NCBI GenBank assembly: GCA_021030905.1
Contig: JAGFMI010000014.1
Coordinates: 186,001-250,000 of the forward strand
Reading direction: 5' to 3'
Origin: Pyrenula massariospora
Lineage: Eukaryota > Ascomycota > Eurotiomycetes > Pyrenulales > Pyrenulaceae
Length of the DNA: 64,000 nt
Of the stretch, positions 11,481 to 22,309 are shown one piece after another. The position numbers and the translations under genes are program-made. Below the pieces are notes generated by a model that was not told where the DNA came from, searched no databases, and saw nothing but the letters and a program-made list of their open reading frames with translations. Numbering within the stretch: the stretch's first letter is position 1; each line of letters opens with the position of its first letter.

Positions 11481-12573
11481 ATGAGAAATCTTAGTTACCA
11501 ATTTGACAGTCGCAAAGAGCTCGTGGTGTTGGAACTGACGTTATCGAGTGATACGCCAACCAAGGCCTGTGGGGCTACAATGCTTGCGGAAAAGTTCACC
11601 TTTTACGGAAAGGCTACCACTATTCCAGGATTTCATGGTTTGTGTGTTGATCATAGACGCGTTGATCAATGCCATTGAACTGAATGGCAGTCAAAGCTGC
11701 GGGCTTCGATTTAATACTTTCTGGTCTGCAGGAAGTGAGAACATGCTGGTCATAGCAAGCTACGTCGTCGACACTCATCAAGACAGGTTTTTTGGCCGTA
11801 ACGAATGGGCTTGGAGGGTAGTGACCGATGAGTATGAGGACCCCTCGACAAGGGAGGAAACTCGTGAAGCGTGAGTGTTTTTCTGAGATGCTAAATTGGC
11901 GGATGCTAATGTTCGCTACACGGCCTAGTATGATAATCGCCATCGCCCATATTCTAACCAAAATTCATGAGTACATGTTCACGCAAGACGTATGTGCATT
12001 GGATTCTCCCGCAGAAAGTGATTACCTGACAGCTGCCAGGCCGAAATGACGAAACATGCCACCGTGGCGTCTAACATCATCAGCTCTCGAACAACTCGCT
12101 CTCGGTCAGGTTCTCGAGACGAGCACGGCCCTTCAAAGAAGCATCGTCGGGTGAGCCCAGATTCTCGACGGCGCCACCTTGGGAGCCCGGACGTGGAAAT
12201 GCCTGTGGAGTGTGACGAAAAGTGTTCATCGCCATCCACACGAAAAGAGAGTGACTCAGCGCCGGAGTTTGGACCTGGAGGTGTCAACCGCGGTGAAGCG
12301 CCTCACACCGGAGAGCCTCCCATTTTCGAGCCAAAGCCCCGCCACCCGAAGGAATTTTCCCCCAGTGCTCACAACCCCGTCTCACAAGGCAATGCTGGTG
12401 GTAAGAATGGCACCAAGGGAAGTCCAGAGATTAAAGAGGAAGACAAAGATGATGAGAATGCCGTAGTCGGGGGCAGTGGGCGGTGGCCGAATGTGTTCCG
12501 CCCAAAAATTACGCCGCGCAGACCAAATACAGCTCGGGCTGCGCTTCGAAGGAGGCAAGCCTCTCGACACTGA
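11481..12573 (+). pseudogene. Family 1 member G, probably frameshifted in exon 1
   Basis: This locus has the family 1 plan. Exon 1 ends at 11870 after two bases of a codon; a 61-base exon (11929-11989) encodes MIIAIAHILTKIHEYMFTQD; the last exon 12040-12573 encodes a 177-residue basic, disordered tail. Introns are 11871-11928 and 11990-12039. The family core is clear: ASYVVDTHQDRFFGRNEW matches A-x-x-Y-V-x7-F-x4-W. The N-terminal part is split between two frames. The ATG at 11481 opens LVVLELTLSSD, which fits the family start, but the matching continuation GLQCLRKSSPF is in the next frame. A one-base frameshift near 11545-11565 is the simplest explanation; a start at the ATG at 11635 or an unseen exon are alternatives. 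The tail has Arg/Ser-rich and KKHRR patches that could direct it to the nucleus. Function unknown. Confidence 0.6.
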
Positions 12574-13810
12574 GAGGTGGGGAGCTCAGCGCCTGTTTTT
12601 GTGGCCGGCAGTAATGTTTTCAGAAGTGTGTCCCTTCAGTCATTGTCAATCGGGAGGATCGCACTCACGTATGAAACACTGAGATGAGAAGGACCTGGCT
12701 CAGACGCTTGACTCTCTAGGAACCACTTAGAGATTGTACATTTTTGTGGTTACGCATTTTAACGTGTGCTTAGCCTTTCTGGCATTCGCTTACGCGAAGC
12801 ACTCACACAAATCCAATGGGAACTGATTCTACCCCAGAGATTCTAGTCACTCTATAGTCTCGCATCATAGTCTTGGAATGGGCTTCTGCCTGCTGCATTA
12901 CGCTCGCTCGAATTAGTGGCCGCCTGCTCGTAAGCTCCCCTTCAGTCGTGGCATAACAGAGAACGCATGAGAATGATAGCGACTTATAGTATCGGTGGGG
13001 ATGATGATCCCAACTGGGTGAGCTCCTGTTCACCTCGCGACGCATCTGAAGTGACAATAGTTGATCTGTCAAAAATCATCATCTGGTCTAGCGGAGCGGA
13101 AAAGGAGGGTGAAAGTGGAGATGGCGGAACGCAGCAAGCATGAACTGATTCACGGGGAAGGTGAGCCGAGGGGAGTTTGTGTGGCATGCGCGCCAAGCGT
13201 TTAGAAAGAAAGCTGTACAGCGCATTCTCCCATAGGGTCTGGCAGTACAAAACTTTCTAAAGTGGTATGCATGCCACGATCTAGAGCTGAAGTTGCCGGA
13301 CATGATTACGAGCCGTCGCCATGAAGATGCGGTCAACGCATTTCCCGTGCGCTTTGGGAGGCGGCCGCACGATCTTCGAGCAAGAGTTTTGTCTGACAAT
13401 TATGAGTATCTGAACCAGCTCGAAATCCCATGTCAATGCATCTAAGGGATAGTGTTTTAGTTTCCTTTAATTCGATCACCGGGAAGACACTCGGCGTTTG
13501 AGTGACATGTGAGTATGGCTTTGTTGGCGGGTGAAAATCCCTCTGCTTGAGCTTTATCTATTATAGTGTAATCACCGGGCCTCAAGATGTTTCTCCTCAC
13601 AATTTTCTCCCTAGGTCTTGACTATAAATTTCTTCTCTACTAGCGTGGGCCAAGCCCTTTGACTTCGTAAAAAGCTGTAAACCTCAATGGTAAACGCGAA
13701 CAGGCAACGCGAACACCAAAAACAAACAGAACACTCTTCTCCCTAGCTTTGAGCGGTTATTCTGTCGACTCTACACTTCGAGCCTGGCTGCCCGCCACTT
13801 GGAGGCGGTC
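12574..13810. other. Intergenic interval
   Basis: Several overlapping minus-strand ORFs of 60-100 codons lie at 12800-13400 but share no motif with anything here and lack splice support. The last 100 bases before 13811 are a plausible promoter and leader. Confidence 0.4.
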
Positions 13811-14968
13811 ATGCCGGTAAAGACGAGGTCGGCGATATCAGCCGGAGCATGTGCATCGAATGACTCTTCTCAAACAACGAAGACTGCTTCAAATATAGGC
13901 AATGCCAAAGCCTATCCATTGGAAGAGCATGCAGCTGCACCTTATGGCACCACGAGCACAGTGGTGACCACTAGCAGTCCAGACGGCTCCAGAAATGTGG
14001 ATATGACGGACAGACAGTCAGATTCTGAGCTCTCATCTCTGGATTCAAACGCCATTGAAGCGATAATGAGCGATCAAGATGTGAGCAGAGGCAACAAATC
14101 TGGCAATATTGGAATGGAGGCAAATGTTGATTCACATCAAAAAGTTGGTCTTCCGTCGCTGATATCTCCGGTAAACCCTCCAAAATCCACAAACCACGCT
14201 CCATCTGTACATGTAGCTGCGAAAGAGCATTCGCCCACGGAAATACTGCACAGTCCACAATGTCAACAAGCTTCAACTGTCAACGATCAAGGGGACATGC
14301 TATCAAATGCAACAGCAAAGACTGAATGCGAAGGACTCAATGAAGTGGAATACGTTTGGCCGACTCCTGACCCAAATTACCTCCGCACTGCGTACAAAGA
14401 GTTTGTCATACCAAAGGTGCTAGCTAGAGAAAATGGCAGCACAATCGACAGCAGATACATCCGACAGAAGGCAGCAGAAGCGGACGCTGATTGTTTTATT
14501 AAGTTTGGCTCCGACAATGATACCGAGTCTCCTGCGCAATCTTTGACCGACATTGCGGTGATCAGTCCTCCGCCTCCGTCAAGCCTACCAGTGACTCATG
14601 CACGCATTCTCCGCAACAGTGCCTTCTCGAATCTTGACACAATGGTCAGCTACTATCCCCGCACCGCGCTCGTGTGCTTCCAACTCTTGCTGCAGATGCT
14701 TCCGTTCACCATCTTCCAGAGATTGGGATACAGAAAAATTTGCAGGTCGATGGTCGAGCGAAATGGTCGCGTTTGGTGGAATACTCATGAGCTGATGCTG
14801 GCGAAATCATTTATGACGGAGATGAGGGAGCTTGTAAACAAGCATCAGGGTATGGCGGACGAGTGTCTACAGAAGATGGGGGAGAAGCATCCAAGATGTT
14901 TTGAGCTGAATGGGCTGGTCAAGAAGCAAAGGGTGGTAGCTGGGATGATTGGGGATATGAAAGTGTAA
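13811..14968 (+). CDS. Hypothetical protein, disordered N-terminus with helical C-terminus
   Basis: A single-exon ORF of 385 aa from the ATG at 13811; the frame is open 12 bases further upstream but without an ATG. Residues 1-180 are Ser/Thr/Asn-rich and low in hydrophobics, probably disordered. Residues 185-385 are ordered-looking, with WPTPDPNYL, a hydrophobic helix around ALVCFQLLLQMLPFTIF, then a charged helical end (ELVNKHQGMADECLQKMGEK). The hydrophobic helix is too isolated and charged at its edges to call a membrane segment with confidence. I recognise no domain. Codon use and the length of the open frame support a real gene. It is codirectional with the next ORF, about 350 bases away. 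Confidence 0.65.
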   Translation: MPVKTRSAISAGACASNDSSQTTKTASNIGNAKAYPLEEHAAAPYGTTSTVVTTSSPDGSRNVDMTDRQSDSELSSLDSNAIEAIMSDQDVSRGNKSGNIGMEANVDSHQKVGLPSLISPVNPPKSTNHAPSVHVAAKEHSPTEILHSPQCQQASTVNDQGDMLSNATAKTECEGLNEVEYVWPTPDPNYLRTAYKEFVIPKVLARENGSTIDSRYIRQKAAEADADCFIKFGSDNDTESPAQSLTDIAVISPPPPSSLPVTHARILRNSAFSNLDTMVSYYPRTALVCFQLLLQMLPFTIFQRLGYRKICRSMVERNGRVWWNTHELMLAKSFMTEMRELVNKHQGMADECLQKMGEKHPRCFELNGLVKKQRVVAGMIGDMKV

Positions 14969-15320
14969 ATGAATAGAGAAATGAGCATGGATTTGGATAT
15001 GCAGTCATGAACGGATTGGCGCTGGAGTGTGAGCTTCAAACAAGAACTTGGTGCATCGAGCTCATTTGGGTGGAATTTATGTGACAGACTGGTGATGTTC
15101 TTCTACCGCACGAGTTTCACGCCTCTTGGGTAAAATCACTCACTCGCACTATGGTTACTCGAAACTCGCCCAAAAAGTGTGAAACAAAGAGCAACCAGTG
15201 TCTATATCTACTGCTTTCAATGTCTAGACTGTCTGTTCTCTCTCCTGCATCTCAATCAAGCTATCGACGACAGATAAATAACGCATAGCCCTGGCCGTTC
15301 ACTAACCATCCCACAACTCG

Positions 15321-16352
15321 ATGTCTTTCACCTCGCCCAGGCAGAGCCAATTTTCCCTTGCTACCGCCACAGAGAATGCTGCCCTCTACAAACGCGGGCG
15401 AAATCACCAACTTACCAATCCTCTTCCACCAACCAAGCAGAGCCTGAAAACCAAAGCTTGTGTCTCGTTAAATGCGATAGTTCCCGACCCTTCAACCTCC
15501 ACCAACCACACTCAACCACCCCCAGACGTCCTCCTCGCACCCACAAATCCCATCCCTCGCAACAAGCCACCGCACTTCCTCCCCAAAACCCACCGCCTCC
15601 TCCGCAAAGCCCTCGCGAACCACCCCGCCGAATCCCAGCTCGCCACCGACTGGCTCCAAGCCCGCGGCGAAGACGCCCGGCGCGCATCCACGTACGACGT
15701 GCGGCTCGGGAGGGTGTGCGCGTCGTATCTGTTTGAGGGGGAGGAGCTGGAGTTTCGGTACTGGAGCGCGGTGCAGCGGGGGTTAGTGGTGTGGACGTAT
15801 TCGGGGGAGGTGGGTGGGGTGGTGAGGCGCAGGAGGGGGAAGGGGAACGGGAAGGGGAACGGGAAGGGGAAGGGTGCGCGGCCGAGGTTGGGTGGGGATC
15901 TTGGGGGGTGGCGGCCGCTTTGGATGGGGGAGAGTGTGTTGAGCGGGGGAGAGAGTGGGAGGGAGGGGACGTTAAGTGGCGACGAGGCGGAGGAACAGAG
16001 ATCGGGCCTGCAGGTATGGGATGCGATCGTTGAGAGTTTGGAACGGGACGGTTGGGGGCAGGGGAGCTTGCGGGATGTGGTTGTGTTGGAAGAGGTACTA
16101 CCGATTGTTTTTCAACTTGTGGATCTTATGGAGGGGCAAAAGCTCGGCATCGATTACGCGGACAGATTCCTTGACTCAGAGGTGCAGAGAGACAGACTAC
16201 TACAGCCCATTAGGGATACCCTCTTGCAGTACCTTGCAGAGCTGGCGGAACAGGATTATGAGAAGTGTGTGGAGGTGCTGTTGGCCATGAAGAGAGAATT
16301 GGGGCCTGAGGAGTTTGCGAAGGTTACAGAACGGCGGCCGTTCGGGGGATGA
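15321..16352 (+). CDS. Hypothetical protein with Gly/Lys-rich insert
   Basis: A single-exon ORF of 343 aa. The N-terminal 90 residues are Pro/Thr/Asn-rich; a folded-looking segment follows (RLLRKALANHPAESQLATDW, then a Trp/Tyr-rich stretch with EFRYWSAVQRGLVVWTYSGE). Residues 175-185 come from a tandem DNA repeat (GKGNGKGNGKGKG), and the C-terminal 110 residues are helical and acidic. The coding strand switches from C-rich to G-rich at about 15700, so long ORFs in other frames are shadows. I do not recognise the family; the helical end resembles many fungal-specific hypothetical proteins. I see no splice sites that improve the model. Confidence 0.65.
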   Translation: MSFTSPRQSQFSLATATENAALYKRGRNHQLTNPLPPTKQSLKTKACVSLNAIVPDPSTSTNHTQPPPDVLLAPTNPIPRNKPPHFLPKTHRLLRKALANHPAESQLATDWLQARGEDARRASTYDVRLGRVCASYLFEGEELEFRYWSAVQRGLVVWTYSGEVGGVVRRRRGKGNGKGNGKGKGARPRLGGDLGGWRPLWMGESVLSGGESGREGTLSGDEAEEQRSGLQVWDAIVESLERDGWGQGSLRDVVVLEEVLPIVFQLVDLMEGQKLGIDYADRFLDSEVQRDRLLQPIRDTLLQYLAELAEQDYEKCVEVLLAMKRELGPEEFAKVTERRPFGG

Positions 16353-16783
16353 GGATGCAGCCACAATGTATCTTGTAGAGAAGTTTTGCAGAACAAAGAG
16401 TAGAAGATACAAGCTTCATTGTGCCTATGACCATCTCCATGGCGGAGTAGGGCTTGTGACAGAATCAAACTTGCAGTGCATGTCGAGCAGGCTAGGCAGG
16501 CTCGTGCTTTTGTTCCAAGCCTGGCGAGTAAGATCAAGACATAATTCCGAAACCTTACGTCTCACAACACCTTGTGATACTCGTACCATCTATTGCTTTC
16601 TATCCTATATGGAAAAGCATGTACCAGCTTGTGCCCTAACCCTATGTTCCATTTTCACGCTAGTGGCTAAGTAATTGACGCGTCTTACACGCTACGGGAC
16701 CCTCGCCATCAACGTTGTGACCTCGCAAATCCCATCGTCCTAATGATTATATGTAACGATTCTCTAGCCTGTATCGCGCTAGT

Positions 16784-18530
16784 TCAGGCAAGACAGCATT
16801 CGATAATGCTCAATGGCCCTCGACATTCCCAAATTGTGGTTATCGTCAGACCTGCTGCTTCAACAATTTGATGAAAGTCGCTCGGAGTTCTCTCTTTCCC
16901 GTCAACCATCATCATCATAGTGAGATCCATCATGTGTGCGAAATTCGCTGCCTGGCCATAGTTTGCCAACAACGGTTCGGGGGCTGCCTTCATGTTATCG
17001 CAGCCCAAGGTCGTATTCACCAGTGTCTCCGCTATCAGAACCCGAGAATTTGCGGTCATCGACCGGACAAGTCGTGATAGAATAACAATGGCATCATTGT
17101 CAGGCCAATCGTGCCTAGAAAATTGTGAGACCAGTCAACGATATGTCGTTCAACGTCATGCTACATGTGGCGACCGATAACTTACAGGATATGCCGCAAC
17201 CAGTACACTTCAGCACCGGCCACTGGGTTTTGCTCGAAGAAGTCATGCACCAATAACTTTACTTTCTCTTGTGACACCGCCAAAGGATGCTCCTTCTCCC
17301 ATGCCGTAAACGCTTGTTGAATCACAGGACCTTTATCTTGGACGACAAGATTGAGGCTTGGGTAAAGCTCATGGAGCTCCATGCAAAACGCACCTACGTT
17401 AGTTTTAGCACTAGGTATCCGGTGAGGTGGCAATAAGGTGTGGAAGCGGAATTTGACACAGACCAATGCCACCACCAACATCCACCACTGTCCCACCACT
17501 GTCTAGATCCTTCCAGGGAAAGTCGTAAAGAAGATAACTCCCAAAGCCTCGATTGACGCCAGCCATAGCAAGATGGAAAAGCTGCTTCTCTGGTCGTGGA
17601 ACCATCTTCTGGCTCAAAGGTGCGGATTTTACTCTTTCGCTATCCTCGGAACGAATTCTACCTAAACGCTGAGGCCGCCACGTCGTGTCTGCTTCCGGCA
17701 CCATTTGATGCATCCAATCAAATAGCGAAAGATCCGTGTCAACTGCCAGTTGAAAAGGAGTCCTAAACGACTCATGGTCATGGCTACTCCCAGCGTTCGA
17801 CAAGGTGCCAGGAAGGTAATCGCTGGCTGCGTAGTGGACTTTACCTCTGCGGAAAATTAGCAAAGTCATGACATTTCCATCGTTCCCGCTTTCGATAATT
17901 TGAATTCCGGTCTGTTCTTCAACACTCGTTTTATTGATGAACGAAATTTTGAGGGACAGCGAAACAAACTTACCTCATAACAATGTGGGCTCGAAAGGCA
18001 GTATCGCTGACGAGTGATTGAGAAACGTGATTATTTGCAAAACGGCCATCTTTTACTTCCTGAAACACATGGTTTGAGGTCAGAGTTCGCATGATACGAC
18101 CTACAGAATACGCGCGCTTGGTAAGCTTTCTAACACTATTGCATCTTCACTACTCACATAATTTGCCCTCATCGATGCCCGTTGATCTTGCTATAGATAT
18201 AAGGTCAACGCCGTCGTTCCCTTCTTTAGCAAGTAATTCGGCAATGTTGTGCTCGGCTGCTATTTGCAAAGTTCGAGCGGTAACATATGACATTGACAGT
18301 GTAGAAAGCCGCATTTGGGGATTCAGAATCAAGCTTTCCAATGAACCTGATGCTGCTTGGATTGTCTTGATGGCTTCGTACTCGGTATGTGATGCAGGGC
18401 CGCTATCATCATTAGAATCCCCATTCTGACATGATTCCCACTCAGATGCCAATAGTTCTACTTTCGCAGAAAGAACCTTAAGAATGTCCCGAAGCTGATT
18501 CGAAGGATTGTCGATCTTCGGTGCCGGCAT
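16784..18530 (-). CDS. SAM-dependent O-methyltransferase, secondary-metabolism type
   Basis: The enzyme transfers the methyl group of S-adenosylmethionine to a hydroxyl of a small molecule. Five exons, 18530-18158, 18100-17974, 17846-17464, 17393-17186 and 17114-16784, give 473 aa; all introns are GT-AG (57, 127, 70 and 71 bases). An N-terminal winged-helix dimerisation region precedes the Rossmann fold (GIDEGKLCRIMRTLTSNHVF). The SAM-binding motif is DVGGGIGAF at about residues 287-296, rebuilt only when intron 3 is removed. Intron 4 removal rebuilds ILHDWPDNDA, in which His365 is the expected catalytic base. This is the plant-COMT-like class common in fungal polyketide clusters (OmtA-like), in which the substrate cannot be read from sequence. 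It is divergently transcribed from the FAD monooxygenase at 19372 across an 841-base intergenic region, suggesting coordinated expression. The ATG at 18530 is the first in frame. Confidence 0.93.
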
Positions 18531-19371
18531 TTTGCATCTCAAGACCTACACCGAAAACCCCAAGCGCTTGGCAGATGAGAGATAACACTCGTCTAGTCTT
18601 CGGAAGCAGCACTGATTACTTGCTCTTCATCAGTCTCAAAATCAAATCGGGCCAAGCCATGCGCCTTTCAAATTAGGAACGGACAAAATCTGACTACTAT
18701 GGTGGGAGGCTTGTTGAACCGTTGTGAATCTCCTATATTTCTAGTGAACATCTGAGTGCATTACGAAAACGGCGCAATCAACACAATAAAATGATTCTAT
18801 GTGTACGTTGAATGCGGTGGTGGAATAGAGCCTGCTGAAATTTATTAGGCCCCCGACCACAGTCAGCACGTCAGCTGCACGCAAGCCGGCTCGTGCTCAA
18901 GAGATCGAACGGCTTGATTACTCAGATTTCGGCTCGGTTATATTACCAGGTGTGGCCGCCGTCAATTTTCACGCTGAGACTTACTCCTTAAGGACATAGG
19001 TTCGTACTTGCCGTTGACCTTTCTTCGTCTGCCTTAGCACTTGCGCTGACCACTTTCCTAGTGTGGCATGACGGCTTCGACACCATACTAGTGCAATATG
19101 GGGCTGTGTTATGTCTTCCCGCTCAGCGTTCGGGTTCATTACCCAATCGATGCGGTGAGAGGGGGTTTCTTGTACTGCAAAGCGTCAAGACCATAATGTC
19201 ACAGCATCCCCGTTACAAAGATGTTCACTATTCAAAAAGGGTTTTATTTGAAATTTGCGGTCCACTGATTTCTCTATATTACTCGTTACTAAGAAGATCC
19301 CCTGATAGTCTGCTGTTAGACCTCCCATAGCATCAATCCGCACGGTCTCTTTCGCACCGGGCCGACACCAT
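18531..19371. promoter_or_regulatory. Shared intergenic region between divergent OMT and FMO genes
   Basis: This 841-base interval lies between two oppositely transcribed biosynthetic genes, so it must carry both promoters. It includes a TATATTA at about 18939-18945. No clear palindromic Zn2Cys6 site stands out by eye. A plus-strand ORF at 19061-19330 has no motif and is probably spurious. Confidence 0.5.
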
Positions 19372-21255
19372 ATGCTTGTGATGAAACGAGTTGCGATCAT
19401 TGGGGCCGGCCCTTGTGGCCTGGTAGCTCTCAAGGAGATGCTGGATGCCGGACATGATGCAATGGTATTTGAAAGCTCGGGAAAGATGGGCGGAGTATTT
19501 GCCAGTGTTACGGCATACCCGAACCTTCATCTCACCATATCAAATTGGCTCATGGCATTTTCTGATTTCCCAGACTTGACGAGGCTGCGTTATTCTTCAG
19601 CTGAGGAATACTTGCAATACCTACAAAGCTACGCTCGCCACTTCGATCTCGAATGCCACATAAAATATCACTCGGAGGTTTCCAGCGCAGATCTGGGAGA
19701 CGACGGGCTTTGGTCTCTACAGATAAAGCAGCTGGAAGACTCAACGCAGAACACGCTCCGCTGGGAAGCGGATGCCCTCATTGTAGCCACCGGAACTAAC
19801 CAAATCCCAAATCCATTACCTGGAAGACTTGCTGGATTTGACGGTCAGATCATCCATTCGAGTAAGTATGATACAGAATTCAAGCATCAAGTCGCAAAGA
19901 AGAAGCTGAGGGTGTTGGTGGTGGGAACTGGTGAGAGCGGCGCGGACGTGTCAGCCGAGCTTGGTGACTTGTCTCCGAACGTGACCGTCTGGTCTCGACG
20001 ACAGATTTGCGCCGGCCCACGCTATCTCAATACTGAAAACGAAATGCAGCAAGTTGTCGCAAACAAGACGGCTGACTTTCCCGCAAATGCATTCCTTGAA
20101 GCTGCCACCACAAACCGGATGAGCGGAGCGCAGAATGTGTACGCGTATGGCTTTTTTCGCAGGCTCCTCTGGCATGCACCTGTATTGCATCGCACACTTT
20201 CTCGTGTGTGTTTAGAAAGCACATCACCGGCTCTCCTTCGAAATGATCAGGCGACATTTGTGACCAAGAATCAGCGAATGTGCGAAGCCATAGGTGATCG
20301 GAAGATCGAGCATATAGTTTCTCCATCAGTCTCTTCAAAAGGTCGAAGCTGCGAATTTCAAATGCCGGATGGGACGCGTAAACATCGCGAATTTGACGCT
20401 ATTGTATCCTGTACCGGCTATCAAGTGGATTTCCCTTGGCTCCGGGTCGGGAACAAGACGCTATCGACAAACCCACGTTCATGGTATTTGCACAGCTTTC
20501 CCGAGGGGCTAGGTCATTGCCTGTTCTTTGTAGGCTACACGAGGCCGCATCAAGGCGGTATTCCTGCCATGGCCGAAATGTTGTCTCGCTATATCGGGCT
20601 GCTGTTAAGAGGTGACAGGGCGCTACCTAAAGACTACGCTGCTCAAGCACGCTGCGATGAAGCAGCTGAACGCGAGTACTACTGTTTGACACCTCATCTC
20701 CATACACTCGTCGACTACAACTCTTATTTGGAGAGTGTGGCAAGAAGGGTGGGTTGCGAGCCGAAGTTGCCGTCTTCTTGCGTGCTGCTCTACAACCTCC
20801 ACATGCTGATCGTCGCGCTTATGACCGTTCAATGTTGCTCCACTATCATACTTCCATGGAGTGTTCGATTGACCTGCTTGCTGTGGGCAGTCTCTGGAGC
20901 AGGGTTTCTCGTGCTCCACGACGGCCTGCTCTTCAAGTGGTGGTTTTATCCCCATTGGCCAGTGTGGTACCGCCAGCGGGGCCCTCATGCCAATCCTGCA
21001 CTACTTGATGCTGTCTTAGGACGAGTGAATGTATGGAAATCGACGGCGATAACTCGTGGCTTCGTCCTGTTTGTTCTCTACTCTCTGCCGACATTCTATG
21101 TACAGCGACTTCTCTCTTTCTTCGTGTTTGTGCCTTATGTGTTCCTAACTGCGCTCGGCATCCGCTTCGCTGAAGCGTGGGCTGGCCTGCTACGTCCGAA
21201 GCTCTTCGCTTTACATAGCTGCGTATGGCGTCTTTCTGACCTTTTCCTACCATGA
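19372..21255 (+). CDS. FAD/NADPH-dependent monooxygenase with C-terminal membrane segments
   Basis: A flavin-containing monooxygenase-like enzyme, which uses FAD and NADPH with oxygen to hydroxylate or oxygenate a substrate. A single exon encodes 627 aa; a second ATG lies nine bases inside. The FAD-binding Rossmann motif GAGPCG is at residues 11-16 and the NADPH-binding motif VGTGESG at about 184-190. FDGQIIHSSKYD and IVSCTGYQVDFPWL resemble the conserved FMO linker and the ATGY-like segment. The C-terminal 160 residues are unusual for the family: at least three hydrophobic segments (around LHMLIVALMTV, LLWAVSGAGFLVL and FVLFVLYSLP to FFVFVPYVFL) suggest membrane anchoring. Its divergent neighbour is the O-methyltransferase, so hydroxylation then O-methylation of one metabolite is a reasonable inference. 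No polyketide or peptide synthase is in the window, so the substrate is unknown. Confidence 0.9.
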   Translation: MLVMKRVAIIGAGPCGLVALKEMLDAGHDAMVFESSGKMGGVFASVTAYPNLHLTISNWLMAFSDFPDLTRLRYSSAEEYLQYLQSYARHFDLECHIKYHSEVSSADLGDDGLWSLQIKQLEDSTQNTLRWEADALIVATGTNQIPNPLPGRLAGFDGQIIHSSKYDTEFKHQVAKKKLRVLVVGTGESGADVSAELGDLSPNVTVWSRRQICAGPRYLNTENEMQQVVANKTADFPANAFLEAATTNRMSGAQNVYAYGFFRRLLWHAPVLHRTLSRVCLESTSPALLRNDQATFVTKNQRMCEAIGDRKIEHIVSPSVSSKGRSCEFQMPDGTRKHREFDAIVSCTGYQVDFPWLRVGNKTLSTNPRSWYLHSFPEGLGHCLFFVGYTRPHQGGIPAMAEMLSRYIGLLLRGDRALPKDYAAQARCDEAAEREYYCLTPHLHTLVDYNSYLESVARRVGCEPKLPSSCVLLYNLHMLIVALMTVQCCSTIILPWSVRLTCLLWAVSGAGFLVLHDGLLFKWWFYPHWPVWYRQRGPHANPALLDAVLGRVNVWKSTAITRGFVLFVLYSLPTFYVQRLLSFFVFVPYVFLTALGIRFAEAWAGLLRPKLFALHSCVWRLSDLFLP

Positions 21256-21722
21256 GCCTTCGCATCTACGAGCGCAATGGAGAGTTCGATCGGACAGCTT
21301 TCGAAGACGGCGGCGTGGTTCATCCAAGACAGCATACTGAAGGGGTTAGCGTCAAATTTGACCCTGTTACTGGCAGAGCAGATGCGCTCAACATGCCAAC
21401 ACTTTATCACAGTTAATTCTTGAGGGTGCTCTACAAAGATTTGCTTCCAACGAGGTAGCGTGCCGTGAGAAGAACCTTTGTATTTTATAGCAGAATTACT
21501 ACTTCTCGGATCTGTAGATGTCCATGCCACAGTAGCGATCGGAGTCCTGAACAATCATTTGAAGTAAAAAGCTACGCTTGGTGGGACAATTTGACCATTA
21601 AACGTCCTGCCGGCATCCGCGCGCAGGTTTTGATCCTATATGACCAGATTGATGATGCTCCTATCTAAGCTTCTTGAGAATACACGAGCCGCGCCCGCGA
21701 TAAAAGATTCCGATTTCGCATT

Positions 21723-22239
21723 TCATCGTCGATGTCGTCGTAACAATGCACTTTGCTGATAGCACGAACCAATCGACGCGCGTTTCGTTCGCGAGTTCCT
21801 TATTGTGGCGTCCAAGCCAACGCCACTCCGCCCCCAACCGTGGTCTGGATCGTAGCCTTGTCGTTCGAGTTCGAATGATTCGTCGCCAGTGAAGACATTC
21901 GAGGAAGTGGCCATTCTGCGTTGTCCATCGTATTGGTCGACATAGACGAACATGCCATAAAGAGGTTGTGGTTCTCGGTACCGCTAAAGGTGCTAGGCCT
22001 ATCGTGGACTTTAGCGCTTGATGGGCATTGGTGGCATGATCTAGAAGAATCTTTTTGACACGAATGAGGTTATAGTTCTTCGGATGAGGTGTCCCATTGT
22101 TGATGAGTGATTTAGTGCACAAGACAGAGCCTCTCCATTCGGCAATATCGGTAGGGATTGTTGCCGTCCACATCCGTGATACGAGCCGCTTGCCGGCATG
22201 ACAGCTGAGGGTAGTTAGCTGGATCTGAGGAGAATCCAT
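21723..22239 (-). pseudogene. Frameshifted ORF, unrecognised
   Basis: From the ATG at 22239 the frame reads well for about 80 codons (MDSPQIQLTTLSCHAGK...), but from about 21990 the protein-like reading moves to another frame (YGMFVYVDQYDGQRRMATSS...) and runs to a stop at 21723. The first frame stays open to 21661 but becomes Arg/Trp/Thr-rich and looks like noise. There is no room for a normal intron between the parts, so a one-base indel is the simplest reading. I do not recognise the protein. It converges on the monooxygenase and abuts the retroelement remnant. Confidence 0.4.
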
Positions 22240-22309
22240 CGCCTCCCTCCTAAGCTATATCTACTAAAATTCGTCTGCGCTATTGTCAAACAAACAGTAG
22301 TCTACGTAC

